This document shows, piece after piece, positions 1 through 8,691 of a stretch of 64,000 nt of DNA. The stretch comes from Crocinitomicaceae bacterium (GTDB taxonomy: Bacteria > Bacteroidota > Bacteroidia > Flavobacteriales_D > Crocinitomicaceae): assembly GCA_028689775.1 (NCBI GenBank), contig JAQVCM010000006.1, positions 124,001 to 188,000 on the forward strand, in the 5' to 3' direction. The position numbers were made by a program, and so were the translations under genes. Numbering within the stretch: position 1 is the stretch's first letter; every line of letters begins with the position of its first letter. The notes under the pieces are model-generated. The model did no database searches, was not told the origin of the DNA, and saw only the letters and a program-made list of their open reading frames with translations.

Positions 1-1366
1 CATCAAAATAAAGCAATTCAATTGGTAAAGGCGTGGAGCTGTTGATAGATGCAATTGAAAAATACTTTGTTGAATTATTTGGAAAATGGGTAGCTGATAA
101 ATTAGCAACTTTGATCATGCCGCTGCTGTACGAAATGACCATCCCTGTTCCATCTCCGTTATAATAAGAATTTGTTCCCCCAGTACCGAAATTTCCATCG
201 TCATCAACCAATAATCTCAAATCAGCTGGATTTATAGATCCTGGAATAGCAGCTGTACTTAATCTTAAATCAACGCTAAATGAATTTACAAAATTGGTCT
301 TGGTCACCTTCCACTCTCGTTCAAGTCGTGAAAACAATCCTGCTGGCATTTCACCAGTTGCAGTATAGGTACTTGCCATTTTACCGCCATTATTCCCAAG
401 CATCAAATGCGAAACATCATTTGTAATTGTTCCAGTATTGGCTGCATTCGTTGTTGTAAGTGTACTCAGGTAAATTCGAATAGAATCACTTGCATCTCGA
501 GATTGCTTCTGTAAAAGTGTTGTATTATCATCTCGACCCAAACCGATGATGTTTTTATTATAAGCTGAAACTGTGTAAATGGTAGTTTCTTCCGTATTAA
601 CATAATCATTCCCCAAGGTTACACCGTATTTGATGGCGAGGTAACTTTCAATTTTTCTTCTTTCTATTGTTGAAACATTTGAATTGTAGACAATGATGTC
701 ACCAATGTAAGCGTTAAGTGGGCCACGAGCAAGACTCCCTAATCTTGAATTGCTATTGCTAGTACCCGCTTTGATTAGAGGCGAAGCAACACCCGTTCCA
801 TCAACACCATTTAATCCTGTCAAATTTGATGTGCCGTTCGCAACTGAAGAACCTATGTTCGCTCTTAAATCAGGCAAACCTGTTTGAACTGGACTTAGCG
901 ACTCAGGAGTTCCGCTTGCTGATGAGGTCTGGGGCATGGAAAACCTCATGCTTGTCGATCCTTGAACCTCGAACCTAGAGTCATAACCTACCTTAAATTC
1001 TATAATGGCTGAATAAGTTCCATTGTTACTTTTAGGAAAAGCCATGGTGAATACACTAAAGTTCTTAAGACCATCTGCCAAAATCCGTTTACCATCCATG
1101 TACTTCGAGTCACTTGACCCCAAACTCGATCCTGTAAACTCCACCACACTGTTGTAATTGACATAAGTTGTTGCCAAAGCTGGTCTTCTTGCAATTGTAC
1201 CTTGTGCAAAATCATTTTTAACCGTACTCAAATCTTTCCAAGTACCCAGTGTAAACGAACTCGGTTTCAACCAAAGAACCAAATTAGTAGATACATTTCC
1301 CGGTGTTTGAGAATGTAAATTATTGAGTGCAATGATGCACAAAAATGTTAGTATAAAATGTCTCAT
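1..1366 (-). CDS. secreted LamG-like T9SS cargo protein, N-terminal part (runs off left edge)
   Basis: Reading leftwards from an ATG at 1366 the frame stays open to base 1, giving about 455 residues without a stop. The product starts with a signal peptide (MRHFILTFLCIIALNNLHSQ, Sec type). A concanavalin/LamG-like lectin region follows (motifs NLVLWLKPSSF, VEFTGSS), then the segment IERRKIESYLAIKYGVTLG, which typically follows such domains in Bacteroidota surface proteins. The last visible residues, STPLPIELLYFD, are the linker that normally precedes a fibronectin-like stretch and a T9SS sorting domain, so the sorting domain should lie just outside the window. Probably a cell-surface or secreted adhesin; the ligand is unknown. 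The LPIELL linker is also found in the large protein at 36690-42000 (PLPVKLLNF), consistent with shared export. The gene has its own upstream gap, so it is probably transcribed alone. Confidence 0.85.
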   Translation of the reverse strand, partial: MRHFILTFLCIIALNNLHSQTPGNVSTNLVLWLKPSSFTLGTWKDLSTVKNDFAQGTIARRPALATTYVNYNSVVEFTGSSLGSSDSKYMDGKRILADGLKNFSVFTMAFPKSNNGTYSAIIEFKVGYDSRFEVQGSTSMRFSMPQTSSASGTPESLSPVQTGLPDLRANIGSSVANGTSNLTGLNGVDGTGVASPLIKAGTSNSNSRLGSLARGPLNAYIGDIIVYNSNVSTIERRKIESYLAIKYGVTLGNDYVNTEETTIYTVSAYNKNIIGLGRDDNTTLLQKQSRDASDSIRIYLSTLTTTNAANTGTITNDVSHLMLGNNGGKMASTYTATGEMPAGLFSRLEREWKVTKTNFVNSFSVDLRLSTAAIPGSINPADLRLLVDDDGNFGTGGTNSYYNGDGTGMVISYSSGMIKVANLSATHFPNNSTKYFSIASINSSTPLPIELLYFD

Positions 1367-1534
1367 ATTCACAAGTTAAGACATTAATTTCAAAATAAAA
1401 AAAATACTATCTTAAAAAATCTTAAAGCAATTTGAAATTCACACGTAAGCAATAGCTTCAAAGCACTATGAATCAATTGATAATCGGACAAAATTGTCGG
1501 GTAAAATAAAATGAAATTTCACATCGTTGAAATT

Positions 1535-2140
1535 TTAAAATTGAACTGCTGGTAAGCTCTTTTTAAACTCCTGAATTTCGTCATAATCGCTAATTCCGAG
1601 ATACTCGATTAGTTTCAAGAAGTGAATCTTATTTTGGAGGTAATACGCTTTTATGAGCGCATGCATTTTATCAAATTCGCCCTTATGATAGATTTGAAAA
1701 TGGATCGGTCTTCTTTCACCATCGATGAATGTTAAGAAGACTGTATTTTCAATTCCGACAGATCTTGCGGGATTTAGACTTTTACCAGTTTCCAATTTCC
1801 CGTGATAATCATCAAAATGCAATTCGATTTTTTTAATTTGTGACATTGAATACGTCTCATCACCAACTACAATTTCATTTTTTCTAAATATTAATGCGCC
1901 ACCAATTTTACCGTGAATTATTTTGTATAAAAAAGCTCTAAAAATAGTGAAGAAGGCGAATAGGAACAAACTAATGTAAAGTCCTATTTTCCCGATGTCT
2001 TTCATCAAGCCTTCACCCAAATAACGATCCGAAAAGTAAAAAACCGCAAAAGAAATTATAAACAAAGACCAAACCACCAGATCATGGGTGATTTGAAATG
2101 TCTTACGAGGCGTAAACAATGGAAATGAAACTTCTTCCAT
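1535..2140 (-). CDS. hypothetical two-helix membrane protein with PH-like C-terminal domain
   Basis: A 201-residue protein with no name I recognise. Two hydrophobic segments (about residues 20-40 and 48-70) form an N-terminal membrane hairpin. The soluble C-terminal part starts with FRKNEIVVGDETYSMSQIKKIEL, alternating strands resembling bacterial PH-like (YdbS/YokE type) domains. It lies 8 nt downstream of the GNAT gene and is probably co-transcribed with it. The PH-like assignment is a fold guess from the strand pattern and from a similar layout in the protein at 12024-12569. Confidence 0.7.
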   Translation of the reverse strand: MEEVSFPLFTPRKTFQITHDLVVWSLFIISFAVFYFSDRYLGEGLMKDIGKIGLYISLFLFAFFTIFRAFLYKIIHGKIGGALIFRKNEIVVGDETYSMSQIKKIELHFDDYHGKLETGKSLNPARSVGIENTVFLTFIDGERRPIHFQIYHKGEFDKMHALIKAYYLQNKIHFLKLIEYLGISDYDEIQEFKKSLPAVQF

Positions 2141-2148
2141 TCGCTATT

Positions 2149-2715
2149 TTAATTCAAAACGGATTTATGCATGTCCAAGGCCAAACCGATGTAGGTATTG
2201 TCGTTGAAGTCAAATTCATCGATTATTTCCCATCCCAATTTCTTGGTATGTGCAATTTCAGAAATGATGTTTACTTTGTTGATAAAAGTTACAGAGATTG
2301 GATATTTTTTGGAAAACTCTAATCTCATTTCTTCAAAGATCAAATTCAAAAGTCCGGTTCCTCTATATTCTGAAGCGATGCATACAGGTCCGTATTGAAA
2401 ACTGTTTTCTGTATTGATTGCTCGATCTTGGAAAGACAAATCTGGAAAGCGAGAAACCATGTGGTTAAAGATCTCCCATTTCTCAAAATATTTCCAACTT
2501 CCTGCGAAAGCATAAGCAAGTAAATTGCGCTCTTCATCTTCCGCTATAAAAAGTCCGTTTTCTTGAATTATTTCTTCAATTTGACTCACCGTAAATGGCG
2601 TCGTAACAAATCCTTGTTGGCGTTGTTCCTCCGTTAAATTTCGGAATAAATATCTTTCTTGCAACGCTAAAACACCTTGAATATCTTGTGCAGTAGCTAT
2701 TCTAGTTTGAATCAT
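2149..2715 (-). CDS. GNAT family N-acetyltransferase
   Basis: A 188-residue cytoplasmic protein starting MIQTRIATAQDIQGVLALQ, the usual first strand and helix of GNAT acyl-CoA transferases (R-x-A-x-x-x-D). The central strand leads into YRGTGLLNLIFEEM, matching the R/Q-x-x-G-x-G/A pyrophosphate-binding loop for acetyl-CoA. The length fits a single GNAT domain. The substrate cannot be inferred. It is first of a two-gene unit with the membrane protein 8 nt downstream. The ATG at 2715 is the natural start because the family N-terminus begins there. Confidence 0.8.
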   Translation of the reverse strand: MIQTRIATAQDIQGVLALQERYLFRNLTEEQRQQGFVTTPFTVSQIEEIIQENGLFIAEDEERNLLAYAFAGSWKYFEKWEIFNHMVSRFPDLSFQDRAINTENSFQYGPVCIASEYRGTGLLNLIFEEMRLEFSKKYPISVTFINKVNIISEIAHTKKLGWEIIDEFDFNDNTYIGLALDMHKSVLN

Positions 2716-2776
2716 AGTGGTGGATTTTAAAATGAGATTACTCCGTCAACAGGTTTACTTTTCAATCGTTCAATCT

Positions 2777-2992
2777 AATAACCTGAGTTCGATTATCCCA
2801 TCGAATTTATACCGCTGATTATAAGATTATAATAAACTATTCAAAATCCTCTTTGTTCAGCTTTCCAATGAATGGCATCCTACTTCGTCATTTTAAATAA
2901 AAAATAGTTCACTATTTTTTATTTAAAATTCCTCGTATTATACGCATTCATTGAAATATAAATCTCAATTTTACAATCGAACTCAGGTTAAT
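2777..2992. mobile_element. MITE-like inverted-repeat element (non-coding)
   Basis: Exact 16-bp terminal inverted repeats, TAACCTGAGTTCGATT at 2779-2794 and its reverse complement at 2975-2990. At the centre is a perfect 18-bp-arm palindrome (2891-2908 / 2911-2928, two-base spacer). A further CAATGAATG match links the arms between ends and centre, so the whole 210 bp folds as one imperfect hairpin. If the ends are taken as AACC...GGTT, both flanks carry AAT (2777-2779 and 2990-2992), a possible 3-bp target duplication. No ORF lies inside. This is the architecture of a non-autonomous miniature transposon; no transposase is in the window. Confidence 0.65.
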
Positions 2993-3195
2993 AAAATGAT
3001 TTGATCTTCATCCATGTAGTTTGGTTTTTGTCGGTGATTGATCAAATTTAAGGGAAAACTTGAAATATCATCGATAAAAAAATATTTTAATCACTACTCT
3101 TCGATCAAAGCCTGAGGACAGATTAAACCTTTTCATAACCAGAAGTTGATCTTCTCTTTAAATTTTGCAGCAAGACCGTTTCTGTTGAAAGAAAT

Positions 3196-3798
3196 TTATC
3201 CGCAATTTTTCTCCGAATCCGGCAATGGTCTGTAAGCGTAATATTGTAAAACTTCCTCCAAAGCCATTTTTAATGCTTTGTTGACAGGCAACATGACTTG
3301 TCCAAGATGGTAATCGATTTGATTGAGTTGCATGTAATAATCCGTAAATACCGGAACATACAAGCCTTTTGAGATTGCTTCTTCTGTAGAATGGTAGTTT
3401 TCTGCTTGACCTTCTTTGATGATCTTACAGGTTGATAACCTGAGTTTACCGTATTTATCTGTAGTAGCTGCTGTTCCGAATAATCGGCAAATTAAACCAC
3501 GGTATTTGTATTCACTGCAAGTACCATTTCCAGTCAAGGAGGTTGGTTTGAAAATGATGCAAGTTGATGAAAAATTTCCTTGTAATTTGGCGAGTGTACT
3601 TTCGGCTTCTCCGTTTAGAAATAAGTGAAACGCCCAAGGTAAGAACTCTAATGGAGATGCCTGAACATCTGGATAAGTACAGCATTTACCGCACCCTGAT
3701 ACGCACCCAATTCCAGATTCTTTTTTGAACCTCTCGCCTTCCTCTTCGAGCTGGTAAAATAACATTTCAACCAACTGTACTTTTCGTTCTATTGACAT
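3196..3798 (-). CDS. YkgJ-type zinc/iron-chelating cysteine-cluster protein
   Basis: A 200-residue cytoplasmic protein. Near residue 30 it has the cluster CVSGCGKCCTYPD, and further Cys residues follow in CSEYKYRGLICRLFG and STCK. This spacing is that of the CxxCxxCC/YkgJ family (PF03692), thought to bind Zn or an Fe-S cluster; no reaction is established for it. Start MSIERKVQL at 3798 gives the usual family length. It stands alone, with about 200 nt on each side, downstream of the MITE-like element. Confidence 0.75.
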   Translation of the reverse strand: MSIERKVQLVEMLFYQLEEEGERFKKESGIGCVSGCGKCCTYPDVQASPLEFLPWAFHLFLNGEAESTLAKLQGNFSSTCIIFKPTSLTGNGTCSEYKYRGLICRLFGTAATTDKYGKLRLSTCKIIKEGQAENYHSTEEAISKGLYVPVFTDYYMQLNQIDYHLGQVMLPVNKALKMALEEVLQYYAYRPLPDSEKNCG

Positions 3799-3961
3799 TT
3801 TTTATTGCGAAAGTAAAATAAAAATTTTATTTGTTTTTATTTTTATTTTATAAAAATGAGATAGCTACTGATACCACTAGACTTCGAATGTCAAATCGCA
3901 TTTATATCTTGCTAAAAAAAGACTAAATATCATAAATTGAGATCTTGAATCACTCCGTAAA

Positions 3962-4426
3962 TTAAATGCTTTCTTGATACTCGAGAATGGCATATTCCAA
4001 CTTCAACTGCGCGCCGTCTTGAGAACCAAAAAGCGAATGAACTACTTCTCCATGTTCAGTCATGATCAACCAATGTGGTGTTCCGTCGCAATCGAAATAA
4101 TCGTATAGTTCGTGCTTGGTTTCACGGTAAATCTCCATCGGACTTTCATGGTTCGTAAATACTGATAAAACCTCATCTTTCGTAAAAGGCATTGGTCTAA
4201 AATTCGAGTGAATTACAATTAAATTGATAAAGTCAAAAGCTTGCTCCAGCTTATAAGCCAAAGGAATTGCTCTTCCAGTACAACCCAAACAATTGGTGTT
4301 GTAGAAAAGGATTAAATTAAATGGATTGCCTTGGATTAGCAGCGGAAGTGAGTGCGACTTTCCATCCAAGCCTTGTAATTCTATTTCTGGGAAGTTCATT
4401 GGAACTAATTTTAATATCTTAATCAA
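3962..4426 (-). CDS. thioredoxin-fold (redoxin/TlpA-like) protein
   Basis: A 154-residue protein with the redoxin pattern: N-terminal FPEIELQGLDGKSHSLP, first strand FNLILFYNTN, the active-site-like motif CLGC directly before the first helix, and a cis-proline motif GTPHW near residue 118. It therefore has a CxxC dithiol and is probably a disulfide oxidoreductase. There is no signal peptide, so the location is probably cytoplasmic, unusual for TlpA/ResA relatives. An internal Met at residue 10 (4399) fits the family start equally well. The next gene encodes an exported copper protein, but no functional link is shown. Confidence 0.7.
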   Translation of the reverse strand: MIKILKLVPMNFPEIELQGLDGKSHSLPLLIQGNPFNLILFYNTNCLGCTGRAIPLAYKLEQAFDFINLIVIHSNFRPMPFTKDEVLSVFTNHESPMEIYRETKHELYDYFDCDGTPHWLIMTEHGEVVHSLFGSQDGAQLKLEYAILEYQESI

Positions 4427-4494
4427 CGTTGAAGATAGCTATTTTTCAAGGGTAAAAATCAAATCGAGAAGGCAAAACTAAATCGAGAGCCACC

Positions 4495-5037
4495 CTATTT
4501 CACTATAAATTTACCAACCATTGCTCCGTGAGGATGCCAAGGTACTGAACAAATATAATCGTAAGTTCCCTTTGGTGGCGCGTCAAAACTGATGAATTCA
4601 GAAGATCCGCCACCCATCAAACCTGTACTGATAATGACATTTTCAGAATTAGCGGGCACATATTCGGTTTTCTCTGCATTTGCTGCTTTTATCTTAAAAT
4701 CCTCAATGATAACCCCTTGTGAAAGAAGCACAAAATTATGTCGAACTTTTGAATTTACTTTTTCTTCTAAATGCCCGAACATCAAAATAACGTATTGACC
4801 TTCGTTCACTGAAATTTCGGATTGATCAAATTCAATGGTATCGTCGCACATCAATATCAAATGCACCGTATCTCGAGAATATGTATTCCTTTCCTTCACT
4901 ATTTCACGAAATCTATCTAAATTTTCCGTTCTACTTTCCATTTTTGATTCTGTTGCCTTTTCACTTGTACAAGAAACAAGTGTGAAAACAATACATATAA
5001 AAAATAAGAAGATTAATTTTACTTTGTAGTTTTTCAT
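4495..5037 (-). CDS. blue-copper (cupredoxin, auracyanin/azurin-like) lipoprotein
   Basis: A 180-residue lipoprotein: signal peptide with lipobox LVSC around residue 23, a charged linker, then a cupredoxin domain. The type-1 copper ligands are visible: the first His in RHNFVLLS and the C-terminal loop CSVPWHPHGAM, where Cys, His at +5 and Met at +10 have auracyanin-like spacing (azurin has Met at +9). It would be a small one-electron carrier anchored in the periplasm or outer membrane. Redox partners are not evident; no terminal oxidase or denitrification gene is nearby. Start MKNYKVKLIF at 5037 is set by the signal peptide. Confidence 0.82.
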   Translation of the reverse strand: MKNYKVKLIFLFFICIVFTLVSCTSEKATESKMESRTENLDRFREIVKERNTYSRDTVHLILMCDDTIEFDQSEISVNEGQYVILMFGHLEEKVNSKVRHNFVLLSQGVIIEDFKIKAANAEKTEYVPANSENVIISTGLMGGGSSEFISFDAPPKGTYDYICSVPWHPHGAMVGKFIVK

Positions 5038-5162
5038 GTTTATCTGTAAAGTTTAATATCGTGCAATGTAGTTAAATTAATAAGAAGCAGCTTAAATGAT
5101 ACACATCAAATTCAACTTTCATAGATCTTTTCATTTCAATCATTTCGTATTTAAGCTGTACT

Positions 5163-5345
5163 TCAAGTATAAGTTGATAGAGAATGATTACTTCTTACCT
5201 GTTTTTTTTTTACAGTTTCAGCTTTCACGCATTTATTTAAATTATTTGGACTAATACGAAGTTCACTGGCATATTTTTTAATAGTCCAATTTTCTTTGAA
5301 ACGTTGGTGAACAAGATTTACAAATACTGCACAGAAAGATAACAC
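5163..5345 (-). pseudogene. AraC-type helix-turn-helix fragment, frameshifted remnant
   Basis: A 60-codon frame starting at GTG. It encodes FVNLVHQRFKENWTIKKYA, then SELRISPNNLNKCVKAET, which is the first helix-turn-helix of AraC-family regulators common in Bacteroidota. The family continues with T-G-K-S and a second HTH. Here the frame runs into a run of ten A and turns into unrelated residues, while another frame past the run reads T-G-K-K then stop. There is no N-terminal sensing domain and no second HTH. I read it as a degraded end of an AraC gene; the rest is absent from the neighbourhood. Confidence 0.55.
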
Positions 5346-5385
5346 TTTATGAAAAAACCAAAAATCAATTTAAGTCGAGAATAAA

Positions 5386-5874
5386 CTACTTTATCAATTT
5401 CAATTTTTCGTTGTACAATCCGATAAGCACACTATTTCCGTGTTGGTTGATGTGAACTCCACCGTATTTTGCTTTTTCGTATTTCGCTGCCTCGCCTTCT
5501 TGAAAGAAATAAGATTCAGCTCCAATTTTTACGTTCCAAGATTTTGGTGCGCTGTATTCTATTGCGTATTCGCCCTGTGCTAGCGGAGTTTTTTTCTTTT
5601 GAAAACGAACGCGCTTAGCAACCATATTTGAATCTAATTTCACAACGCAATATCCTTTTTTGGGAATTCTCTGATCCATTACATCACTTGCAATTGCGTA
5701 GGACAAAGTCATATAATCGCCTTGCATCAAAGATCGTGGATCGACAGGTGCTAATTCTAGCAGAACCAATTTACCATCTTTTAAAATCTGTTCTTTCTTG
5801 CTGATGGAAAAATTAAAATACACCAATAACCCAATTAAATTCAGAAGAATAAGTATCCATTTATATTTTTTCAT
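5386..5874 (-). CDS. GDYXXLXY-family membrane-anchored protein
   Basis: A 162-residue protein with one N-terminal membrane segment (KYKWILILLNLIGLLVYF) and a periplasmic domain. It carries the family signature as LMQGDYMTLSYAIA, preceded by LELAPVDPRS. The GDYXXLXY family (PF14345) is conserved but of unknown function and is normally encoded next to DUF2157/DUF4401 membrane proteins, as here: its ATG overlaps the end of the upstream DUF4401-like gene by 14 nt. A joint membrane complex is a reasonable inference. Confidence 0.8.
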   Translation of the reverse strand: MKKYKWILILLNLIGLLVYFNFSISKKEQILKDGKLVLLELAPVDPRSLMQGDYMTLSYAIASDVMDQRIPKKGYCVVKLDSNMVAKRVRFQKKKTPLAQGEYAIEYSAPKSWNVKIGAESYFFQEGEAAKYEKAKYGGVHINQHGNSVLIGLYNEKLKLIK

Positions 5875-6829
5875 CGGAATTCAGTTTTTTGTGGGTGAAA
5901 AGATAGAGTAGCAAAAACAATGCACCAGAAACAAAAAGCAGTATCGACTTGGTCAACAAGCTAAAGTTTAAGTCGTAATAATATTGAGAAATTGAATAAA
6001 TGAATGTTGCAATTCCGATTACCAATCCTGTTTTGTAATTATGCAAAAAACTCAATAGAATCACCAAAATAGCACCAGAAATCATCGGATATAAAATAGT
6101 TGGCAAGAGCACGATGTAAGCAATTACGTAAACCAATATTTTATGGCTTTTACGTGTAATCAGCAACAACTTGCAAACTTTTGAAAGTAAATAAACAGCT
6201 GAAATAATGATTATTGTAGAAGAAATCCCGACGTGATCTCTAGAAACACGAAAAATGCCACTTTTGCTAACCATAAACAATCCTGCGATGAATGAAACGA
6301 TAATTCCTGCTCGTAAGGGATTGTAAATTCGAGAAATAAAATTTCGCATCGTTAAAATCTTGGCTTCTTTTAGAAAGAGTAAAGTCAAGAGAAAAGCTAA
6401 AACTGCAACTTGGAGATGTATCCAGTCGTATAGGTTATTATTAGAAAGTAGCGCATAGATAAATCCATTAATCAGCAAAACCGAAACGAAGGATAGTATG
6501 TGATTTTTCATCAAGAACATTGCAACCAATGAAATTAGCAACATCATCGATAAGATTAAATTAAAGTCAAGCGATTTTTCCGACATTCCCAAACCAAGCA
6601 ATACAAATCCTAATAAATACGATGAGACGCAAAAGGTATCGACCAAAATGGTATCTAACTTTTTTTGAATAATAACAGCGGCGATGATAAACGTAGCACC
6701 AGTAGTCAACAAGGCTGTAGCTGATTCAAAAACACCTGTAAAGAATAGAAATGCCATGAAAGCAATTGTTGCTATAATTCCACCGAGAATTAAACTCCAT
6801 AGGAAAATCATTTCTTTCATCTTTCTCAA
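5861..6829 (-). CDS. DUF4401-like polytopic membrane protein
   Basis: A 322-residue protein made almost entirely of hydrophobic helices (roughly ten), with short basic loops and the C-terminus LFTHKKLNSDEKI. Size, helix pattern and the downstream GDYXXLXY gene fit the DUF4401 family. The DUF2157 partner that often precedes it is not present. Its 3' end overlaps the GDYXXLXY start by 14 nt, which suggests translational coupling. Function unknown; a small-molecule or envelope-stress role has no direct support here. Confidence 0.7.
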   Translation of the reverse strand: MRKMKEMIFLWSLILGGIIATIAFMAFLFFTGVFESATALLTTGATFIIAAVIIQKKLDTILVDTFCVSSYLLGFVLLGLGMSEKSLDFNLILSMMLLISLVAMFLMKNHILSFVSVLLINGFIYALLSNNNLYDWIHLQVAVLAFLLTLLFLKEAKILTMRNFISRIYNPLRAGIIVSFIAGLFMVSKSGIFRVSRDHVGISSTIIIISAVYLLSKVCKLLLITRKSHKILVYVIAYIVLLPTILYPMISGAILVILLSFLHNYKTGLVIGIATFIYSISQYYYDLNFSLLTKSILLFVSGALFLLLYLFTHKKLNSDEKI

Positions 6830-6843
6830 GTTAGAATAGTAAT

Positions 6844-7737
6844 TTATTGCTCTTTAAATATTCCTTCCAAAACCTCTTTAAGTTCGGTGTATTTGTATAA
6901 ATTCTCAGCTCTTAATATGGAATTAAACATCAAGTCGCTCGCTTGGTCTTTCGAACTTTTTTCTTCGATTAGACATAACAAATGCGATAAAAGCAATTCG
7001 TAATACTTGTTCAAATAGAAGCTTTTATAACTTTGAGGCCCCTTGTCTTCGTCAATAAGCAGTTCAAAATCTGGGAAATACAAATCGGTAAATAAATAAT
7101 AAGGTTTACCATTTACTTTCGGATAAAGTTTCATCAGTTCAAGCGCTTTTTTCGTATTCGGCGGATCTGGAATATTCATAAAACCCCAAATCATGGTACC
7201 GCAATAATCTGCTGCCTGTAGGAAAAAAATACCTTTTTCGGTCTCATTTTTGAAATTGTAATCCTCGATTTGAAAATTAACTTTTGAAAGATTAAAAGGT
7301 TTGTTTTTATTTCCATCGGCGATAAAAAGCATGTCATAATAGCTGTCGACCAACTCATTCATCGCGATATCCGCATTCAAAATACTATCCAGAAATTTTT
7401 CATTCCCAACAGTAGTTTCCTTTCGCATGTTGAACTGCAATTCCCGGATTACGAAAATCTGCTTTAGAACAGCATCCGTTGGTCTCGAAAGATACGCCGG
7501 CGTCATCAGTTTACTCTTGGTCGTTAAGGTCTGCGTTATAAAGTCCGTAGCCGATTTCAAACTCTCCGGAACGTCGGTATTGATCTTTTTCAAATCAGCT
7601 TTATCGCTTTTACCGATGAACATGTTGTTCTTGTATACTTGCGCCAATTGCATCAATTTCTCCTTTTCTGTCATTTGACCAAAAGTCAAGAACGAAAGAC
7701 AAATTGTAAGGATTGTTAGTTTTGATTTTAGTGTCAT
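6844..7737 (-). CDS. secreted hypothetical protein
   Basis: A 297-residue exported protein: signal peptide MTLKSKLTILTICLSFLTFGQ, then a helix-rich domain without a motif I recognise (KNNMFIGKSDKAD, AADYCGTMIWGFMNIPDPP). The signal peptide is nearly identical to that of the next gene upstream (7759-8535), at DNA level too (51 of 57 bases). The two genes are 21 nt apart, so an operon is likely. No lipobox and no T9SS domain, so the product is probably periplasmic. Confidence 0.65.
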   Translation of the reverse strand: MTLKSKLTILTICLSFLTFGQMTEKEKLMQLAQVYKNNMFIGKSDKADLKKINTDVPESLKSATDFITQTLTTKSKLMTPAYLSRPTDAVLKQIFVIRELQFNMRKETTVGNEKFLDSILNADIAMNELVDSYYDMLFIADGNKNKPFNLSKVNFQIEDYNFKNETEKGIFFLQAADYCGTMIWGFMNIPDPPNTKKALELMKLYPKVNGKPYYLFTDLYFPDFELLIDEDKGPQSYKSFYLNKYYELLLSHLLCLIEEKSSKDQASDLMFNSILRAENLYKYTELKEVLEGIFKEQ

Positions 7738-7758
7738 TTTATTGTGAATTAGCAGTTA

Positions 7759-8535
7759 TTAAAATTTATGTTTTTTCGATGTTCCATCTGCATATGCGAC
7801 TTGAAAAGTTCCGACGGGCGAACCGTTTTTATAGACTCCTTCCATATATTCAATTTCAGAACCGGGTGGATAATAGATTTTAGCTTTGCCGTTTCTCAAA
7901 CCATCCTTCCATTCTCCGACATATTTTCCTCCATCTTTGTAAAATAATGTTCCATTGCCGTGATATTCTCCATCCAAGAACTCACCTACATACTTTTCTG
8001 TATCGGCAATCAACAATTCTCCTTGTCCCTTCATCATTCCATTCTCCCAGTTACCTTTATAGTATCCGCCATCATCGAAGAAATAGATTCCGTGACCTTG
8101 AAAAATGGTATCATTTTTAAATTCACCGTGGTATCCTGAGCGACTTTCCTTCCAAGCAAATCCACCCATCAATTTAGGCTGTTCCCACTGATATCCGTCA
8201 AAGTAAACTTGGTACTCTTTATTCTGTAATGTCACAAAAAAAGTAATCAAAGATTTCCCTGGTATTGATTCTCCACTACAGCAACTTCCAATTCGTCTAT
8301 ATGAAACTTTATTTCCATTCAAATCAGTTAAACCATTCAGATACGTGTAAATATGCTTAGGAAAAACTCCACCGCCCACTTTGATTGCGCTCTCCGGCGA
8401 AAAACCATACGTTGAATCAATAGCTATTCCTTCAACCCAAAGCGTATCCGGATAATTGAATTTATCAGGAACTTGACCAAAAGTCAAGAATGAAAGACAA
8501 ATTGTTAGGAGTGCTAGTTTTGATTTTAGAGGCAT
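7759..8535 (-). CDS. secreted MORN-repeat protein
   Basis: A 258-residue exported protein with signal peptide MPLKSKLALLTICLSFLTFGQ. From about residue 130 it has a series of MORN repeats (YHGEFKNDTIFQGHGI, YYKGNWENGMMKGQGE, YVGEFLDGEYHGNGT, YVGEWKDGLRNGKAK). MORN repeats form an elongated beta hairpin stack and usually serve as scaffolds. The N-terminal half contains a Cys pair, RIGSCCSGES. It is probably the first gene of a two-gene unit with 6844-7737, whose signal peptide looks copied from, or to, this gene. Confidence 0.78.
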   Translation of the reverse strand: MPLKSKLALLTICLSFLTFGQVPDKFNYPDTLWVEGIAIDSTYGFSPESAIKVGGGVFPKHIYTYLNGLTDLNGNKVSYRRIGSCCSGESIPGKSLITFFVTLQNKEYQVYFDGYQWEQPKLMGGFAWKESRSGYHGEFKNDTIFQGHGIYFFDDGGYYKGNWENGMMKGQGELLIADTEKYVGEFLDGEYHGNGTLFYKDGGKYVGEWKDGLRNGKAKIYYPPGSEIEYMEGVYKNGSPVGTFQVAYADGTSKKHKF

Positions 8536-8691
8536 AAGCTTGATTAGTATTCTTGAGTTGAGAATGAAATTAGTGAAAATATTTTAAAAACGAACTTACC
8601 GCCTTGCATCATTTTTCACCGTAGGATTATTCGATCGATATTTATTGTAATTCTCCAAGTATGACGAAACAACTTTCTGCTTTTATTGAAC

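Noticed and set aside
1000..1215. 71-codon minus-strand frame inside the left-edge gene
   Set aside because: It is out of frame with the open 455-residue lectin-like protein that covers the region.
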